Source: Desulfobacteraceae bacterium (GTDB lineage Bacteria; Desulfobacterota; Desulfobacteria; Desulfobacterales; JAABSP01). From it: a stretch of DNA of 33,547 nucleotides. The stretch is taken from positions 1-33,547 of the forward strand of contig JAABSP010000056.1 of the NCBI GenBank assembly GCA_011390345.1, written 5' to 3'. Shown piece after piece: positions 11,178 to 19,980 of the stretch (the stretch's first letter is position 1; every line of letters begins with the position of its first letter). Both the position numbers and the translations under genes were made by a program. The notes beneath the pieces are model-generated. The model did not search any database. It was not told where the DNA came from and saw nothing but the letters and a program-made list of their open reading frames with translations.

Positions 11178-14100
11178 ATGGATTTCATCCGTTTTTCCAT
11201 ATCCAAACCCGTAACGGTGGCCGTCGGCATCATTCTCGTGATGCTCTTCGGAATTATCGGCATCACGCGCCTTCCGGTGCAGCTCACCCCTGATGTGGAG
11301 CAGCCACAGATCTCGGTCTCCACCATCTGGCCCGGCGCGACCCCCTATGAGGTGGAAAAGGACATCGTCGAGGAGCAGGAGGAGGTCTTGAAAGGCATCC
11401 AGCGCCTCACCCTCATGGAGAGTTCTTCCTACAACAGCATCGCGGAGATCACCCTGACCTTCGAGGTGGGAACCGATATCGACGCGGCTCTGCTGCAGGT
11501 CTCCAACAAGCTCAACGAGGTCAAGAGCTATCCGGAGAACGTGCAGAAGCCGGTGATCGACGCTTCGGGCGCGGAGAGTTCGCCGGTGATCTGGATGGTC
11601 TTGAAGACCGAAGAGGGTGATCCCGAGGCCATCAAGACCTACAGAACCTTTTTTGAAAACGAGGTGCGCCAGTACCTGGAGCGGGTTCCGGGGGTCGGCT
11701 CTCTCTTTGTCTTCGGCGGCTCCGAAAAGCAGCTCGAGGTGGTGATCTCGCCGGAGCAGTTGGCCAGGTACAATCTCACCTTCGATCAGGTTATCTCGCG
11801 CCTCTCCACGGCAAATACCAACATCTCGGCAGGGGTGCTGGGGCTTGAGAAGTACAATTACCGGGTGCGGACCGTGAGCGAGTTTCAGACCGTTGAAGAT
11901 CCCCTGGATGTGGTGCTGGTCGATGACGGCATCCGAAGGGTCTATCTGCGGGATGTGGCCCAAACCCGTTACGGATTCGCGGCCAACGATGTTACGGTCA
12001 TGCACAACGGCTTTCCGGTGATCGTCGTCGGCGTCCGAAAGCAGCAGGGCGCAAACGTCATCGAGCTGACCGAGCGGACCAATGCGGTGGTGGATGAACT
12101 CAACAAGGGGATTCTCGAACGAAACGGCCTCTTCTTCGACATCGTCTATGAGCAGACCCCCTATATCAACCGCTCCATCAATCTGGTGAAGACGAACGTG
12201 ATCATCGGCGGCTTGCTCGCGCTTGCGGTGCTGCTGATCTTTCTCCGTTCCATCAGCTCGACTTTGGCCACAGCCATCGCGATTCCCATTTCAGCCATAG
12301 GAACCTTTATCTTTTTATGGCTTTTCGGCCGGAGTTTGAACGTGGTCAGTCTTGCGGGCATCTCCTTTGCCGTGGGGATGCTGGTGGACAACGCCATTGT
12401 GGTGCTTGAGAACATCGACCGCCACCGGAAGATGGGCAAAAGCGCGTTCCGGTCCTCCTACGACGGCGCGCAGGAGGTCTGGGGTGCGGTCTTCGCGTCC
12501 ACGGCCACCACGGTCGCGGTCTTTCTGCCGGTCATCTTCATGCAGGAGGAGGCGGGACAGCTCTTCAAGGATATCGCGATCGCGATCACCTTTGCCATCA
12601 TCATCAGCTTCATTGTTTCGGTCTCCGCGATTCCCTCCATCACCAACCAGCTCTACCGGGTGATCCGGAGAAAGAAGAATGGGCCCGGGGCCATCGACCG
12701 GTTCGGGGGAAGGATTGCCGGGGGAATTCACTCTCTTTCCCGGCTCACCCTGAAAAATGTCTTTACGCGGCTGGCCACCATTATCATCCTCACATCCATC
12801 GCGTTTTTGACGGTCTATATCCTCATGCCCAAGGCCGAATATCTGCCCCAGGGGAACCGGAACCTGATTTTAAACATTCTAATCCCGCCGCCGGGATATT
12901 CGGTGGACAAGCGCCAGGAGATCGGCGAGTACATCTTCAAGACCACCAAGCCGTACTTCGACGAGGACTACAAGGACGGGGTTCCCCAGATCGAAAACAT
13001 CTTCTTTGTGGCAGCGGACAGGATCACCCTGTTCGGCGCGATCAGCAAGCACGAGACCGAGGCCGCAAAGATGATGCCTCTGTTCAACCGGGTGATCAAT
13101 TCCATTCCGGGGGTCTTCGGCGTCAGCATCCAGGCCGGGATCTTCCAGAGCGGCATCGGCCGGGGCCGAACGGTTCAGGTGAATGTCTCAGGAGATGACA
13201 TCGACGGGATCATCGGGGCATCAAGGACCTTATTCGGCGCGATCCAGGGGAAGATTCCCGAAGCCCAGGTGCGGCCCGTCCCCTCTCTGGAGAACACCTA
13301 TCCCGAGGCCAATTTCATCCCCAACCGGGAGAAGGCTCTGGCCAACGGGATCACCGAGCGGGAGATGGGGATCTATGTGGATGTGCTCATGGACGGCCGC
13401 AAGGTGGGCGAGTTCAAGCCGCAGCAGGCCAAGAAGATGGACATGGTGGTCCGGAGCACCGAGGTGGAGATCGGGGTTCCCGAAGACATCCTCCAGAGCC
13501 TGATCTCAAACCGCCAGGGCAATCTGATCCGGGTATCGGACGTAGCAGACCTTCAATACGGCCAGGGCATGATGCAGATCGACCATCTGGAGCGGAAGCG
13601 GAACATCACCCTGGAGGTGACGCCGCCGCCGTCGATCCCGCTGCAGTCCGCGATGGAGATCATTGAAAACGAGGTGGTGGCCGGACTCAAGTCGGCCGGA
13701 CAACTGGAGGGAGTCACCATCAGCGTCGGCGGCAATGCAGACAAGCTGACCCAGGCTATCAAGGCCATTGCCATCAACCTGATCATGGCCGCTATCATCG
13801 TCTATCTGCTCATGAGCGCGCTCTTCGAAAACTTCTTCTACCCCTTCATCATCATGTTCACGGTTCCCCTTGCCGGGGCCGGCGGCTTCATCGGACTGAT
13901 GCTGGTCAATTTCTTCATCGCGCCCCAGTCCTTTGATATCCTCACTATGCTCGGCTTTATTATATTGATCGGAACCGTGGTCAACAACGCGATTCTGATT
14001 GTCCACCAGTCGTTGAACAACATCCGATTCAACGGCCTTGTCGGTATGGCGGCCATCGACGAGTCGGTCAGGACCCGGATCCGGCCCATCTTCATGAGCA

Positions 14101-14444
14101 CCACCACCAGCCTCTTCGGGATGCTGCCGCTGGTGCTCTCCACGGGTGCGGGAAGCGAACTCTACCGGGGGCTGGGCAGCGTCATCCTCGGGGGGCTTGC
14201 CATCTCCACGATCTTTACGCTCTTTGTCATTCCCTCGCTGCTCTCCTTTTTCATCGGATTCGAGAAGGTGCGGGATATCGAGGCCGATGATGCCCCGGAA
14301 CCGGAGAAGGTAGAGGAGGCGGAGGCGGTTGATGTCGAAGATGTTGAAGATACTGACGGAGAGGACCAAGAGGAAATAGAGGAAGAAGAGGACCAAGAGG
14401 AAGAAGAGAAGAAATCGGTGAAGGCGCTGCACCGGGTCGGATAA
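11178..14444 (+). CDS. RND efflux pump inner-membrane transporter
   Basis: A 1088-residue RND permease of the AcrB/HAE type with two halves of six helices and two large periplasmic loops. The N-terminus MDFIRFSISKPVTVAVGIIL is standard. TM4 reads GMLVDNAIVVLENIDRH: Asp404 matches the first proton-relay Asp of AcrB, but the second is Asn405. In TM10, VNNAILIV has Asn936 where AcrB has Lys940. Arg residues remain in the RIRPIFMS segment. The last ~55 residues form an acidic, Glu-rich cytoplasmic tail beyond the family's normal end. The start at 11178 has AAGGA 8 nt upstream; the TTG at 11160 is less likely. Substrates probably include drugs or hydrophobic compounds, but the sequence does not say which. 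Confidence 0.95.
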   Translation: MDFIRFSISKPVTVAVGIILVMLFGIIGITRLPVQLTPDVEQPQISVSTIWPGATPYEVEKDIVEEQEEVLKGIQRLTLMESSSYNSIAEITLTFEVGTDIDAALLQVSNKLNEVKSYPENVQKPVIDASGAESSPVIWMVLKTEEGDPEAIKTYRTFFENEVRQYLERVPGVGSLFVFGGSEKQLEVVISPEQLARYNLTFDQVISRLSTANTNISAGVLGLEKYNYRVRTVSEFQTVEDPLDVVLVDDGIRRVYLRDVAQTRYGFAANDVTVMHNGFPVIVVGVRKQQGANVIELTERTNAVVDELNKGILERNGLFFDIVYEQTPYINRSINLVKTNVIIGGLLALAVLLIFLRSISSTLATAIAIPISAIGTFIFLWLFGRSLNVVSLAGISFAVGMLVDNAIVVLENIDRHRKMGKSAFRSSYDGAQEVWGAVFASTATTVAVFLPVIFMQEEAGQLFKDIAIAITFAIIISFIVSVSAIPSITNQLYRVIRRKKNGPGAIDRFGGRIAGGIHSLSRLTLKNVFTRLATIIILTSIAFLTVYILMPKAEYLPQGNRNLILNILIPPPGYSVDKRQEIGEYIFKTTKPYFDEDYKDGVPQIENIFFVAADRITLFGAISKHETEAAKMMPLFNRVINSIPGVFGVSIQAGIFQSGIGRGRTVQVNVSGDDIDGIIGASRTLFGAIQGKIPEAQVRPVPSLENTYPEANFIPNREKALANGITEREMGIYVDVLMDGRKVGEFKPQQAKKMDMVVRSTEVEIGVPEDILQSLISNRQGNLIRVSDVADLQYGQGMMQIDHLERKRNITLEVTPPPSIPLQSAMEIIENEVVAGLKSAGQLEGVTISVGGNADKLTQAIKAIAINLIMAAIIVYLLMSALFENFFYPFIIMFTVPLAGAGGFIGLMLVNFFIAPQSFDILTMLGFIILIGTVVNNAILIVHQSLNNIRFNGLVGMAAIDESVRTRIRPIFMSTTTSLFGMLPLVLSTGAGSELYRGLGSVILGGLAISTIFTLFVIPSLLSFFIGFEKVRDIEADDAPEPEKVEEAEAVDVEDVEDTDGEDQEEIEEEEDQEEEEKKSVKALHRVG

Positions 14445-14451
14445 GAAATAG

Positions 14452-14507
14452 CCGGGATTCAAATCCCGGCCTCTAAAAACCGGCTGAAAGCCGGTTATGG
14501 CTGTTTT
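14452..14507. terminator. Paired hairpins between convergent genes, REP-like
   Basis: Two perfect hairpins lie in tandem. GCCGGGAT/ATCCCGGC (14452-14459 and 14464-14471) has a TCAA loop. AACCGGCT/AGCCGGTT (14479-14486 and 14490-14497) has a GAA loop. An A run precedes the second (14476-14480) and a T run follows it (14503-14507), so it can act as a terminator on either strand, ending the RND operon and the convergent esterase gene. The GC-palindrome pair resembles dispersed REP-type elements. Confidence 0.6.
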
Positions 14508-14565
14508 TGGAATGGCGAGCATGATTCTTGCGGCGGCAAGTGCCCCCGGGATTAGGGTGTCGGGT

Positions 14566-15177
14566 TTACAGATACGGCTCGATAGCATCGTAAAACTTGT
14601 CTGCCATAATCGTGTATCCACGGCCATTCGGATGAATGAGATCACTCATCAGCTCCGAGTGCCCCATGATGCCGTCAAAGAGATTGGGGATCAGCACAGA
14701 TCCGGTCTCCCGGGCCAGTTCCTCATATGCCTCACCAAATCCCCGCCCGTATAAGGGTACATCGATTCCGCCGATGACGACCAGCGCCCCTTCATCATGA
14801 ATCCTTTCGATGATGGCCTTCAGGTTCTCAAAGGCCGATTCTTTGGAAAGCCCGTTCTTGAGATCGTTTCCGCCCAGGGTGATCAGCACCATCTTTGGGG
14901 AGCGGGAGAGGACATCTTCCTCCAGCCGGGCCTGTGCGCCGGATGTGGTCTCTCCCGGAACCCCGGCATTGATCACCGGCAGGCTGATCTTCAGGGAGAG
15001 CTGCGCGGGGTAGCTCATCCCGGGCCGCGCGCCCGTTCCATAGGTGAGGCTGTCGCCGAAGCTGATGATGTTTTCTCCTGCCGGGTTCGGATTCCGGATC
15101 TCGTATCCGGAAAAAAAGAGCCTGTATCCGACAAATCCGACCAGCAGAAGGGCGATCGCTATAAGGGTATTTTTCAT
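14566..15177 (-). CDS. GDSL/SGNH hydrolase (TesA-like esterase)
   Basis: A 203-residue SGNH-fold esterase, related to TesA/arylesterase. Block I has the nucleophile Ser43 in FGDSLTYGTG, block II Gly72 in INAGVPGETTSG, block III Asn104 in GGND, and block V Asp179 and His182 in SDLIHPNG, so the catalytic set is complete. The N-terminus (MKNTLIAIALLLVGFVGYRL) is one hydrophobic segment, either a signal peptide or an anchor; with no clear cleavage site I favour a periplasmic enzyme tethered to the inner membrane. It converges on the RND pump and ends just past the paired hairpins. Substrates may be short-chain esters or lysophospholipids; family knowledge does not settle this. Confidence 0.93.
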   Translation of the reverse strand: MKNTLIAIALLLVGFVGYRLFFSGYEIRNPNPAGENIISFGDSLTYGTGARPGMSYPAQLSLKISLPVINAGVPGETTSGAQARLEEDVLSRSPKMVLITLGGNDLKNGLSKESAFENLKAIIERIHDEGALVVIGGIDVPLYGRGFGEAYEELARETGSVLIPNLFDGIMGHSELMSDLIHPNGRGYTIMADKFYDAIEPYL

Positions 15178-15338
15178 GGCGGCACCATTTGAAAGCTGTT
15201 CCTGTTCAAAAGAGATCTTCCAGCTCGGGTCATCCTCCTGAGCATTGCAGAAATCCTTTCATCAAAGAGATATACTGCCCGATCTGTCGGATGAAATCAA
15301 GTCCATACCCAAGGGCTTTTGTTGAAAATATTTTAAAA

Positions 15339-15368
15339 TTCAAAGGCAAATCTGGTAGACTGTATAAT
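15339..15368 (+). promoter_or_regulatory. Candidate promoter for the HPt hybrid-kinase gene
   Basis: A perfect TATAAT (15363-15368) follows TTCAAA (15339-15344, 4 of 6 consensus) with an 18-nt spacer. It is the only good promoter match I see in the 281-nt gap between the esterase and the kinase start at 15459. The leader would be about 85 nt. Confidence 0.5.
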
Positions 15369-15458
15369 GGTAAAGAAGAAAGAAGGACGATCTGATGATA
15401 TCGATAAAAAATAACCCCTGCGGAGAAGGCCGCGGGCAAATCGGAATTGAATTTTTTT

Positions 15459-17438
15459 ATGGCGGATAATCTGCAGGATAAGCAGTCACTTTCTTTTGAT
15501 CAGGGTACCTGGGAGCAGATTTTTGAAACGATTCCGGCACTGATTATGATCATCGGCAGGGATCATAAGATCATCCGGGCCAACCAGGCCCTGGCTCAAC
15601 TGGTGGGGACCACGCCGGAGGCGCTGATAGGAAAAACCTGCTACAGCGTGTTCCATGAAACCGATGCCCCACCTCTCTTCTGCCCCCATTTCAAGCTCTT
15701 GGAGGAGGGAAAGCCCCAGACCATAACCACTGAGGAGAAACGGCTGGGGGGTCACTTCATCATCACGGAAAAGCCTCTGTTTGACTCAAAAAACCGCATT
15801 GTCGGCGGGGTTCATGTGGCATGGGACATCAGCGAACAGAAAAGGGCCGAAGAGGCGGCCGAGTCGGCCAACAGAGCCAAAAGCGATTTTCTGGCCAGAA
15901 TGAGCCACGAGATCCGCACCCCCATGAACGCCATCCTCGGAATGACCGAACTGACCCTTTCTTCGGATCTGAAGCCGGATCATATGGATAATATCAAGAC
16001 GATCCGAGACACTTCAGAGCATCTTCTGGGCATCATCGATGATATCCTCGATCTCTCCCGGATCGAAGCCGGAAAAACCGAACTTCAAAGAATCGATTTT
16101 TCCCTGGATGAACTGCTGAATAAGGTTCTGCAGATCTTTACGCCCATGGTCCGACAAAAGGATCTCTATCTTAACCTTAACCGAAAGCCCTCCGCGCCCG
16201 GCCATTTAAAAGGAGATCCCCAGCGGCTGCAGCAGATCCTGGTCAACCTCATCGGCAACGGCATCAAATATACCGAGACCGGCGGCGTCACCATTACGGT
16301 TTCAGATACGGTTTCAGATGAGGTTTCAGGGGCTTCATCAGATGAAGATCTTCTCAATGAGACCGCAAAAACCCTCTCCTTTTCCATAAAAGACACCGGC
16401 ATCGGCATTCCCTTTGAGAATCAGCCCGATATTTTCAACAGCTTTACCCAATTCGGCGATATGAAGCGGCGGTACGGCGGAACCGGCCTCGGGCTTGCCA
16501 TCAGCCAGCGTCTGGTGAAGCAGATGAATGGTGAGATGGGCCTGAAAAGCCGGCCCGGGGAGGGGAGCGAATTCTTCTTTACGGTTCGCCTGGAGTTGGG
16601 AGAGGCAAAAGAGAGACCGGTGCAGAAGGAGGAGGCAGAAGCTGTGGGCCCTGAAAATCAGCCCCTCAAGATCCTTCTGGCCGAAGACAATCCCCTCAAT
16701 GCCAGAATCTCGAAGCTGCTGATCGAGAAGCTGGGCCACAGCGCGGTTGTGGTGGAGGATGGCCGGAAGGCCCTGGTTGCCCTGTTCAAAGAGCCTTTTG
16801 ATCTGGTGCTGATGGATCTGGAAATGCCGCATATGGACGGTTTTGATGCTGCAAGTCGCATTCGCCGGGGCGAAGCCGGAAGGGAAAACAGCAATATTCC
16901 CATCGTCGCGTTGACCGCGCATGCACTTGCAGAGTTCAAAAGCCGGTGCGAGGAGGCCGGAATGGATGACTACATCACCAAACCGGTCGATTTCCACAAA
17001 CTCTCTTCGGCCATCCGGAGAAATGCCGATAGCAGCGCCGGCGCAGCGCCGAGACCAGAGCGCCTTTCCCTTTCCCGCTTAAAGGATCATCCGGTGCTGA
17101 ACCGGCAGGAGGCTCTCCACCGGCTGGGGGGGGATGAATCCCTGTATGAAAAGGCATTGAAGATTTTCTCGGAAAAGGGAGGTGAAGCGCTTGCAAAGCT
17201 TCAAAGTGCCCTGGGAGAGGGGGAGATGGTGGAGATCCGCAGATATGCCCATTCCCTGAAAAGCCCCTTTGGACTGATCGGAGCCGAATCCTGTCTGGAA
17301 CTCTCCTCCCGGATCGAAAGAGCTGCGATTGCCGGGGATCGCAAGAATATCGATGCCCTTTTCAAGCTTCTGGAGGAGGAACTGAACCGGCTGAAAAAGG
17401 AGCTGGAGCCCTTCTCCGAGAGTGCTGCTACGATATGA
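15459..17438 (+). CDS. Soluble hybrid histidine kinase: PAS-HisKA-HATPase-REC-HPt
   Basis: A 659-residue cytoplasmic kinase without membrane segments. Order: PAS (about 15-130) with a Cys/His pattern (Cys61, His66, Cys75, His77 in CYSVFHETDAPPLFCPH); HisKA with His150 in [10 protein letters not shown]; HATPase with an N box (NLIGNGIKY), DTGIGI and GTGLGLAIS; receiver with Asp453 (VLMDLEMPHMDGF) and YITKPVD; and a C-terminal HPt with His598 in RYAHSLKSPFG. All modules of a phosphorelay except the final response regulator are present. A repeat-encoded Asp/Ser-rich insert (about residues 280-305) interrupts the ATPase domain. I chose the ATG at 15459 over the TTG at 15447; neither has a strong ribosome site. 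The HPt domain could also accept phosphate from the other hybrid kinase in the window (inference). Confidence 0.95.
   Translation: MADNLQDKQSLSFDQGTWEQIFETIPALIMIIGRDHKIIRANQALAQLVGTTPEALIGKTCYSVFHETDAPPLFCPHFKLLEEGKPQTITTEEKRLGGHFIITEKPLFDSKNRIVGGVHVAWDISEQKRAEEAAESANRAKSDFLARMSHEIRTPMNAILGMTELTLSSDLKPDHMDNIKTIRDTSEHLLGIIDDILDLSRIEAGKTELQRIDFSLDELLNKVLQIFTPMVRQKDLYLNLNRKPSAPGHLKGDPQRLQQILVNLIGNGIKYTETGGVTITVSDTVSDEVSGASSDEDLLNETAKTLSFSIKDTGIGIPFENQPDIFNSFTQFGDMKRRYGGTGLGLAISQRLVKQMNGEMGLKSRPGEGSEFFFTVRLELGEAKERPVQKEEAEAVGPENQPLKILLAEDNPLNARISKLLIEKLGHSAVVVEDGRKALVALFKEPFDLVLMDLEMPHMDGFDAASRIRRGEAGRENSNIPIVALTAHALAEFKSRCEEAGMDDYITKPVDFHKLSSAIRRNADSSAGAAPRPERLSLSRLKDHPVLNRQEALHRLGGDESLYEKALKIFSEKGGEALAKLQSALGEGEMVEIRRYAHSLKSPFGLIGAESCLELSSRIERAAIAGDRKNIDALFKLLEEELNRLKKELEPFSESAATI
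16298..16333 (+). repeat. 12-nt tandem repeat inside the kinase ATPase domain
   Basis: Three units of about GGTTTCAGATAC (16298-16309, 16310-16321, 16322-16333) encode a repeated Val-Ser-Asp insert between the N box and the DTGIGI box. The position is a surface loop in this fold, so the insert is probably tolerated. Confidence 0.75.
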
Positions 17439-17478
17439 TCTTTATCCATTTTTACCTGATTCGATACAGGAGTCAATG

Positions 17479-17892
17479 ATGAAAAGATTGCTCATCCGGT
17501 GGATTGTCTCCACCATTGCCATTCTCTTTGCGGCATATTTATTTGAGGGCATCCGGATCAGCGGCTTTTTTGCGGCCTTTTTCGCCGCGGCCGCGCTCGG
17601 TATCCTGAATGCCCTGTTCCGGCCCATTCTGCTGATTTTGACACTGCCGATCAATATCCTCTCTTTGGGGCTTTTCACCTTTGTGATCAATGCGTTGATG
17701 CTGATGATGGCCTCGGGCTTGATCTCCGGGTTTCATGTGGCCGGGTTCTGGTCCGCGCTGGGCGGATCTCTTCTGATCAGTATCGTCAGTTGGCTGCTCA
17801 ACTCCTTTGTTTATGAAAAGGAGAAGGTGACCGATGAAAAACCGACGGCAATCGACATGCGCTATGACCATGATCAGGATCGCTGGGAGTAG
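17479..17892 (+). CDS. YvlD-like small membrane protein (phage holin 4_2 family)
   Basis: A 137-residue integral membrane protein with about four hydrophobic segments. It has the family's features: RWIVSTIAILFAAYL at the start, the central GILNALFRPILLILTLPINI with conserved Asn/Pro, and LGLFTFVINALML. The C-terminal ~30 residues are charged and cytoplasmic (KEKVTDEKPTAIDM). Despite the Pfam name, chromosomal members such as YvlD are not phage genes; their role is not established, though some link to envelope stress. The second of two adjacent ATGs (17479) lies 6 nt after AGGAG and is preferred over 17476. It sits 40 nt after the kinase and 11 nt before the FAD gene, so the three may form one operon. 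Confidence 0.88.
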   Translation: MKRLLIRWIVSTIAILFAAYLFEGIRISGFFAAFFAAAALGILNALFRPILLILTLPINILSLGLFTFVINALMLMMASGLISGFHVAGFWSALGGSLLISIVSWLLNSFVYEKEKVTDEKPTAIDMRYDHDQDRWE

Positions 17893-17903
17893 GAAGAGGC
17901 CGA

Positions 17904-19469
17904 ATGTCTTATATTTTTGAGATCGCGGTCGATCCCGATTACATCCACGACCGGGATCATCTCCGGCGCCAGATCGAAAAACGGGCCGGGCGGTCTTTTG
18001 CCGATTTTGCGGTCCGAAGGCGTTCTGTGGATGCAAGATCGAGACACCCGAAATTCATGCTGCAGGTGGAGCTTCTGGAGGAGGCCCCCGATGCTTCAAT
18101 GATCGCATCTTCGATCCTTTCACAGTTCGAACCGGTCAAAGGGGAGAAGCGGATTGCCGTGATCGGGGCAGGGCCTGCCGGCTATTTTGCGGCATTGGAG
18201 CTGATCCGGTGCGGGGTCAAGCCGATTGTTTGCGAGCGGGGCCGGGATGTTCTGGCCCGGCGGAAGAGCCTGAAGCTGATCCAGCAGGACGGGGTTGTTG
18301 ATCCGGATTCCAATTACTGCTATGGTGAGGGGGGCGCAGGGGCCTATTCCGACGGGAAGCTCTACACCCGATCCGTCAAGCGGGGAAATGTGGGGGAGAT
18401 TTTAGATATCTTCGTGGCTCACGGAGCAGTTCCGGATATCAAAATCGATGCGCACCCGCACATCGGCTCCAATCGTCTGCCCCGGATCATCGAACGGATG
18501 CGGGAGACGATTATCGGATGCGGGGGCATTATCCGATTTGGTGCGCGGGTCGAGGATATTTTAATTGAGAATGGTGCCGCGGTCGGGGTACGGCTCCAGG
18601 ATCGGGAGAAGATCGAAGCCGACGGGGTGATTCTGGCGTGCGGCCACTCTGCAAGGGGGATCTTCAGGATGCTTTGCGAGAAGAAGATCCGCATCGAGGC
18701 CAAGCCCTTTGCGGTCGGTGTCCGGGTGGAGCATCCGCAGCATATGATCGATGAGATGCAGTACCATTCCAACAAAAGGCATCCGAATCTGCCGGCCGCA
18801 AACTACCGGTTGAGCTGCCAAATAAATGGGCGCGGGGTCTACTCTTTCTGTATGTGTCCCGGCGGGTTCATCGTGCCTACAGCCACGGAGCCGGGGGAGA
18901 TTGTTTTAAACGGCATGAGCCTTGCCGGAAGAGACGCGCCCTTTGCCAACGCGGGAATGGTGGCCGAAATCCGGGAGGAAGATCTTGCCCCCTATGGTGA
19001 AGAAGGCCCTCTTGCCGCGATGGCCTTTCAGGCCGATATCGAAACGCGGGCATTCGATGCCAGTGGCGAGAAAAGCCAGCGGGCGCCTGCCCAGCGGATG
19101 ACCGATTTTGTGGAGGGAAGGGTCTCTTCGACGCTGCAGAAGACCTCCTATATTCCCGGTGTCCATTCCTATCCGCTGGATCGGCTGCTGCCGGCTTCTG
19201 TGACGGAAGCGCTGAAGGGGGCCTTTACGGAATTTGGCCGGCGCAAAAGGGACTATTATACCGAAGATGCGCTGCTGCTGGCGGTGGAAACGAGGACCAG
19301 CTCTCCGGTGCGGATTCCCAGGATCGAGGTGACGATGATGCATCCGCAGGTTCGCGAGCTTTATCCCTGCGGGGAGGGGGCAGGCTATGCCGGGGGGATT
19401 GTATCCGCGGCAATGGACGGGGTGCGGGTGGCTGGGGCTGCAGCGGAAAGCTTTGGGCCAAAGGACTAA
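17904..19469 (+). CDS. FAD-dependent dehydrogenase, COG2509 type
   Basis: A 521-residue flavoprotein of the uncharacterised FAD-dependent dehydrogenase group. After a ~85-residue N-terminal domain with ferredoxin-like character comes the dinucleotide fold (IAVIGAGPAGYFAALE) and then the family hallmark GEGGAGAYSDGKLYTR. Further conserved pieces are ILACGHSARGIFRML, FAVGVRVEHPQ, YSFCMCPGGFIV and the C-terminal FAD block LYPCGEGAGYAGGIVSAAMDG. The CMCPGG cysteines are conserved in the family. An AGGAAGAGG ribosome site precedes the ATG at 17904. The physiological electron partner and substrate are not known for this group, so I give no more specific function. Confidence 0.92.
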   Translation: MSYIFEIAVDPDYIHDRDHLRRQIEKRAGRSFADFAVRRRSVDARSRHPKFMLQVELLEEAPDASMIASSILSQFEPVKGEKRIAVIGAGPAGYFAALELIRCGVKPIVCERGRDVLARRKSLKLIQQDGVVDPDSNYCYGEGGAGAYSDGKLYTRSVKRGNVGEILDIFVAHGAVPDIKIDAHPHIGSNRLPRIIERMRETIIGCGGIIRFGARVEDILIENGAAVGVRLQDREKIEADGVILACGHSARGIFRMLCEKKIRIEAKPFAVGVRVEHPQHMIDEMQYHSNKRHPNLPAANYRLSCQINGRGVYSFCMCPGGFIVPTATEPGEIVLNGMSLAGRDAPFANAGMVAEIREEDLAPYGEEGPLAAMAFQADIETRAFDASGEKSQRAPAQRMTDFVEGRVSSTLQKTSYIPGVHSYPLDRLLPASVTEALKGAFTEFGRRKRDYYTEDALLLAVETRTSSPVRIPRIEVTMMHPQVRELYPCGEGAGYAGGIVSAAMDGVRVAGAAAESFGPKD

Positions 19470-19567
19470 ATGACCAAAAGGACATAAGGGGCATAAAGGA
19501 CCGGGGCGGGGCGGAGCGGAGGGCGGTACTTGAAGTTTTGAAAAGAATTTTCCTTTATCCTAAGCTT

Positions 19568-19594
19568 TGTTTTGTGTTAAATAGATGCAAAACA
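19568..19594. promoter_or_regulatory. 7-bp inverted repeat upstream of the thiamine-binding gene
   Basis: TGTTTTG (19568-19574) and CAAAACA (19588-19594) flank a 13-nt AT-rich spacer, 46 nt before the ATG at 19641. It could be an operator. The rest of the 19470-19640 gap is G-rich near its start (a GGGGCGGGGCGGAGCGGAGG run near 19503) and AT-rich afterwards, with no convincing promoter boxes. Confidence 0.3.
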
Positions 19595-19640
19595 GCAGAA
19601 GAATGAGGGAGAGCCATAAGAAGAGAAAAGGAGCAGCAAC

Positions 19641-19949
19641 ATGAAGGTGATCGTCGATTTGGGCGTCATTCCTCTGGGAACGGGCGTCTCGGTTTCCAAA
19701 TATGTCGCGGCCTGCCATCGAATTTTTGATGCCTGCGGGCTGAAGACCCGGCTCCACGCCTTCGGCACCAACATCGAGGGCGAGTGGGACGATGTCTTTG
19801 CGGCCATCAAACGGTGTCACGAGGTGATCCACGAGATGGGCGCACCCCGGATCACCACGACGATAAAGGTGGGAACCCGCACAGACCGGGAGCAGAGCGG
19901 AAACGACAAGATCAGAAGCGTGGAAGAGAAACTGAAGAGTAAAAAGTAA
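19641..19949 (+). CDS. MTH1187-family thiamine-binding protein
   Basis: A 102-residue protein of the MTH1187/YkoF-like (DUF77) group, which folds as a ferredoxin-like sandwich and in characterised members binds thiamine or its HMP part. The match rests on MKVIVDLGVIPLGTG, the central LHAFGTNIEGEWDDVFAAIK, and RITTTIKVGTRTD; the Gly-Thr-Asn-Ile-Glu-Gly segment is the ligand-site signature. The Lys-rich C-terminus is not conserved. The AAGGAG ribosome site (19628-19633) fixes the start. No thiamine transport genes and no TPP riboswitch are visible beside it, so its link to thiamine comes from family knowledge only. Confidence 0.9.
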   Translation: MKVIVDLGVIPLGTGVSVSKYVAACHRIFDACGLKTRLHAFGTNIEGEWDDVFAAIKRCHEVIHEMGAPRITTTIKVGTRTDREQSGNDKIRSVEEKLKSKK

Positions 19950-19980
19950 AGGAGCGTTTTACCCAGTGGAGAGTAAAAAA

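Noticed and set aside
9963-12005. A 680-codon open frame on the minus strand opposite the RND genes.
   Set aside because: It mirrors the adaptor and pump, which have clear domains, signals and ribosome sites; its translation is rich in His/Arg/Leu/Asp/Gly as expected from an antisense frame of a GC-rich gene.
15178-15458. Small open frames between the esterase and kinase genes.
   Set aside because: They lack ribosome sites and protein-like composition; the region is better explained as a promoter and leader.
17479-17892. The holin-family gene as a prophage remnant.
   Set aside because: It fits the chromosomal YvlD-type group and no other phage genes are nearby.
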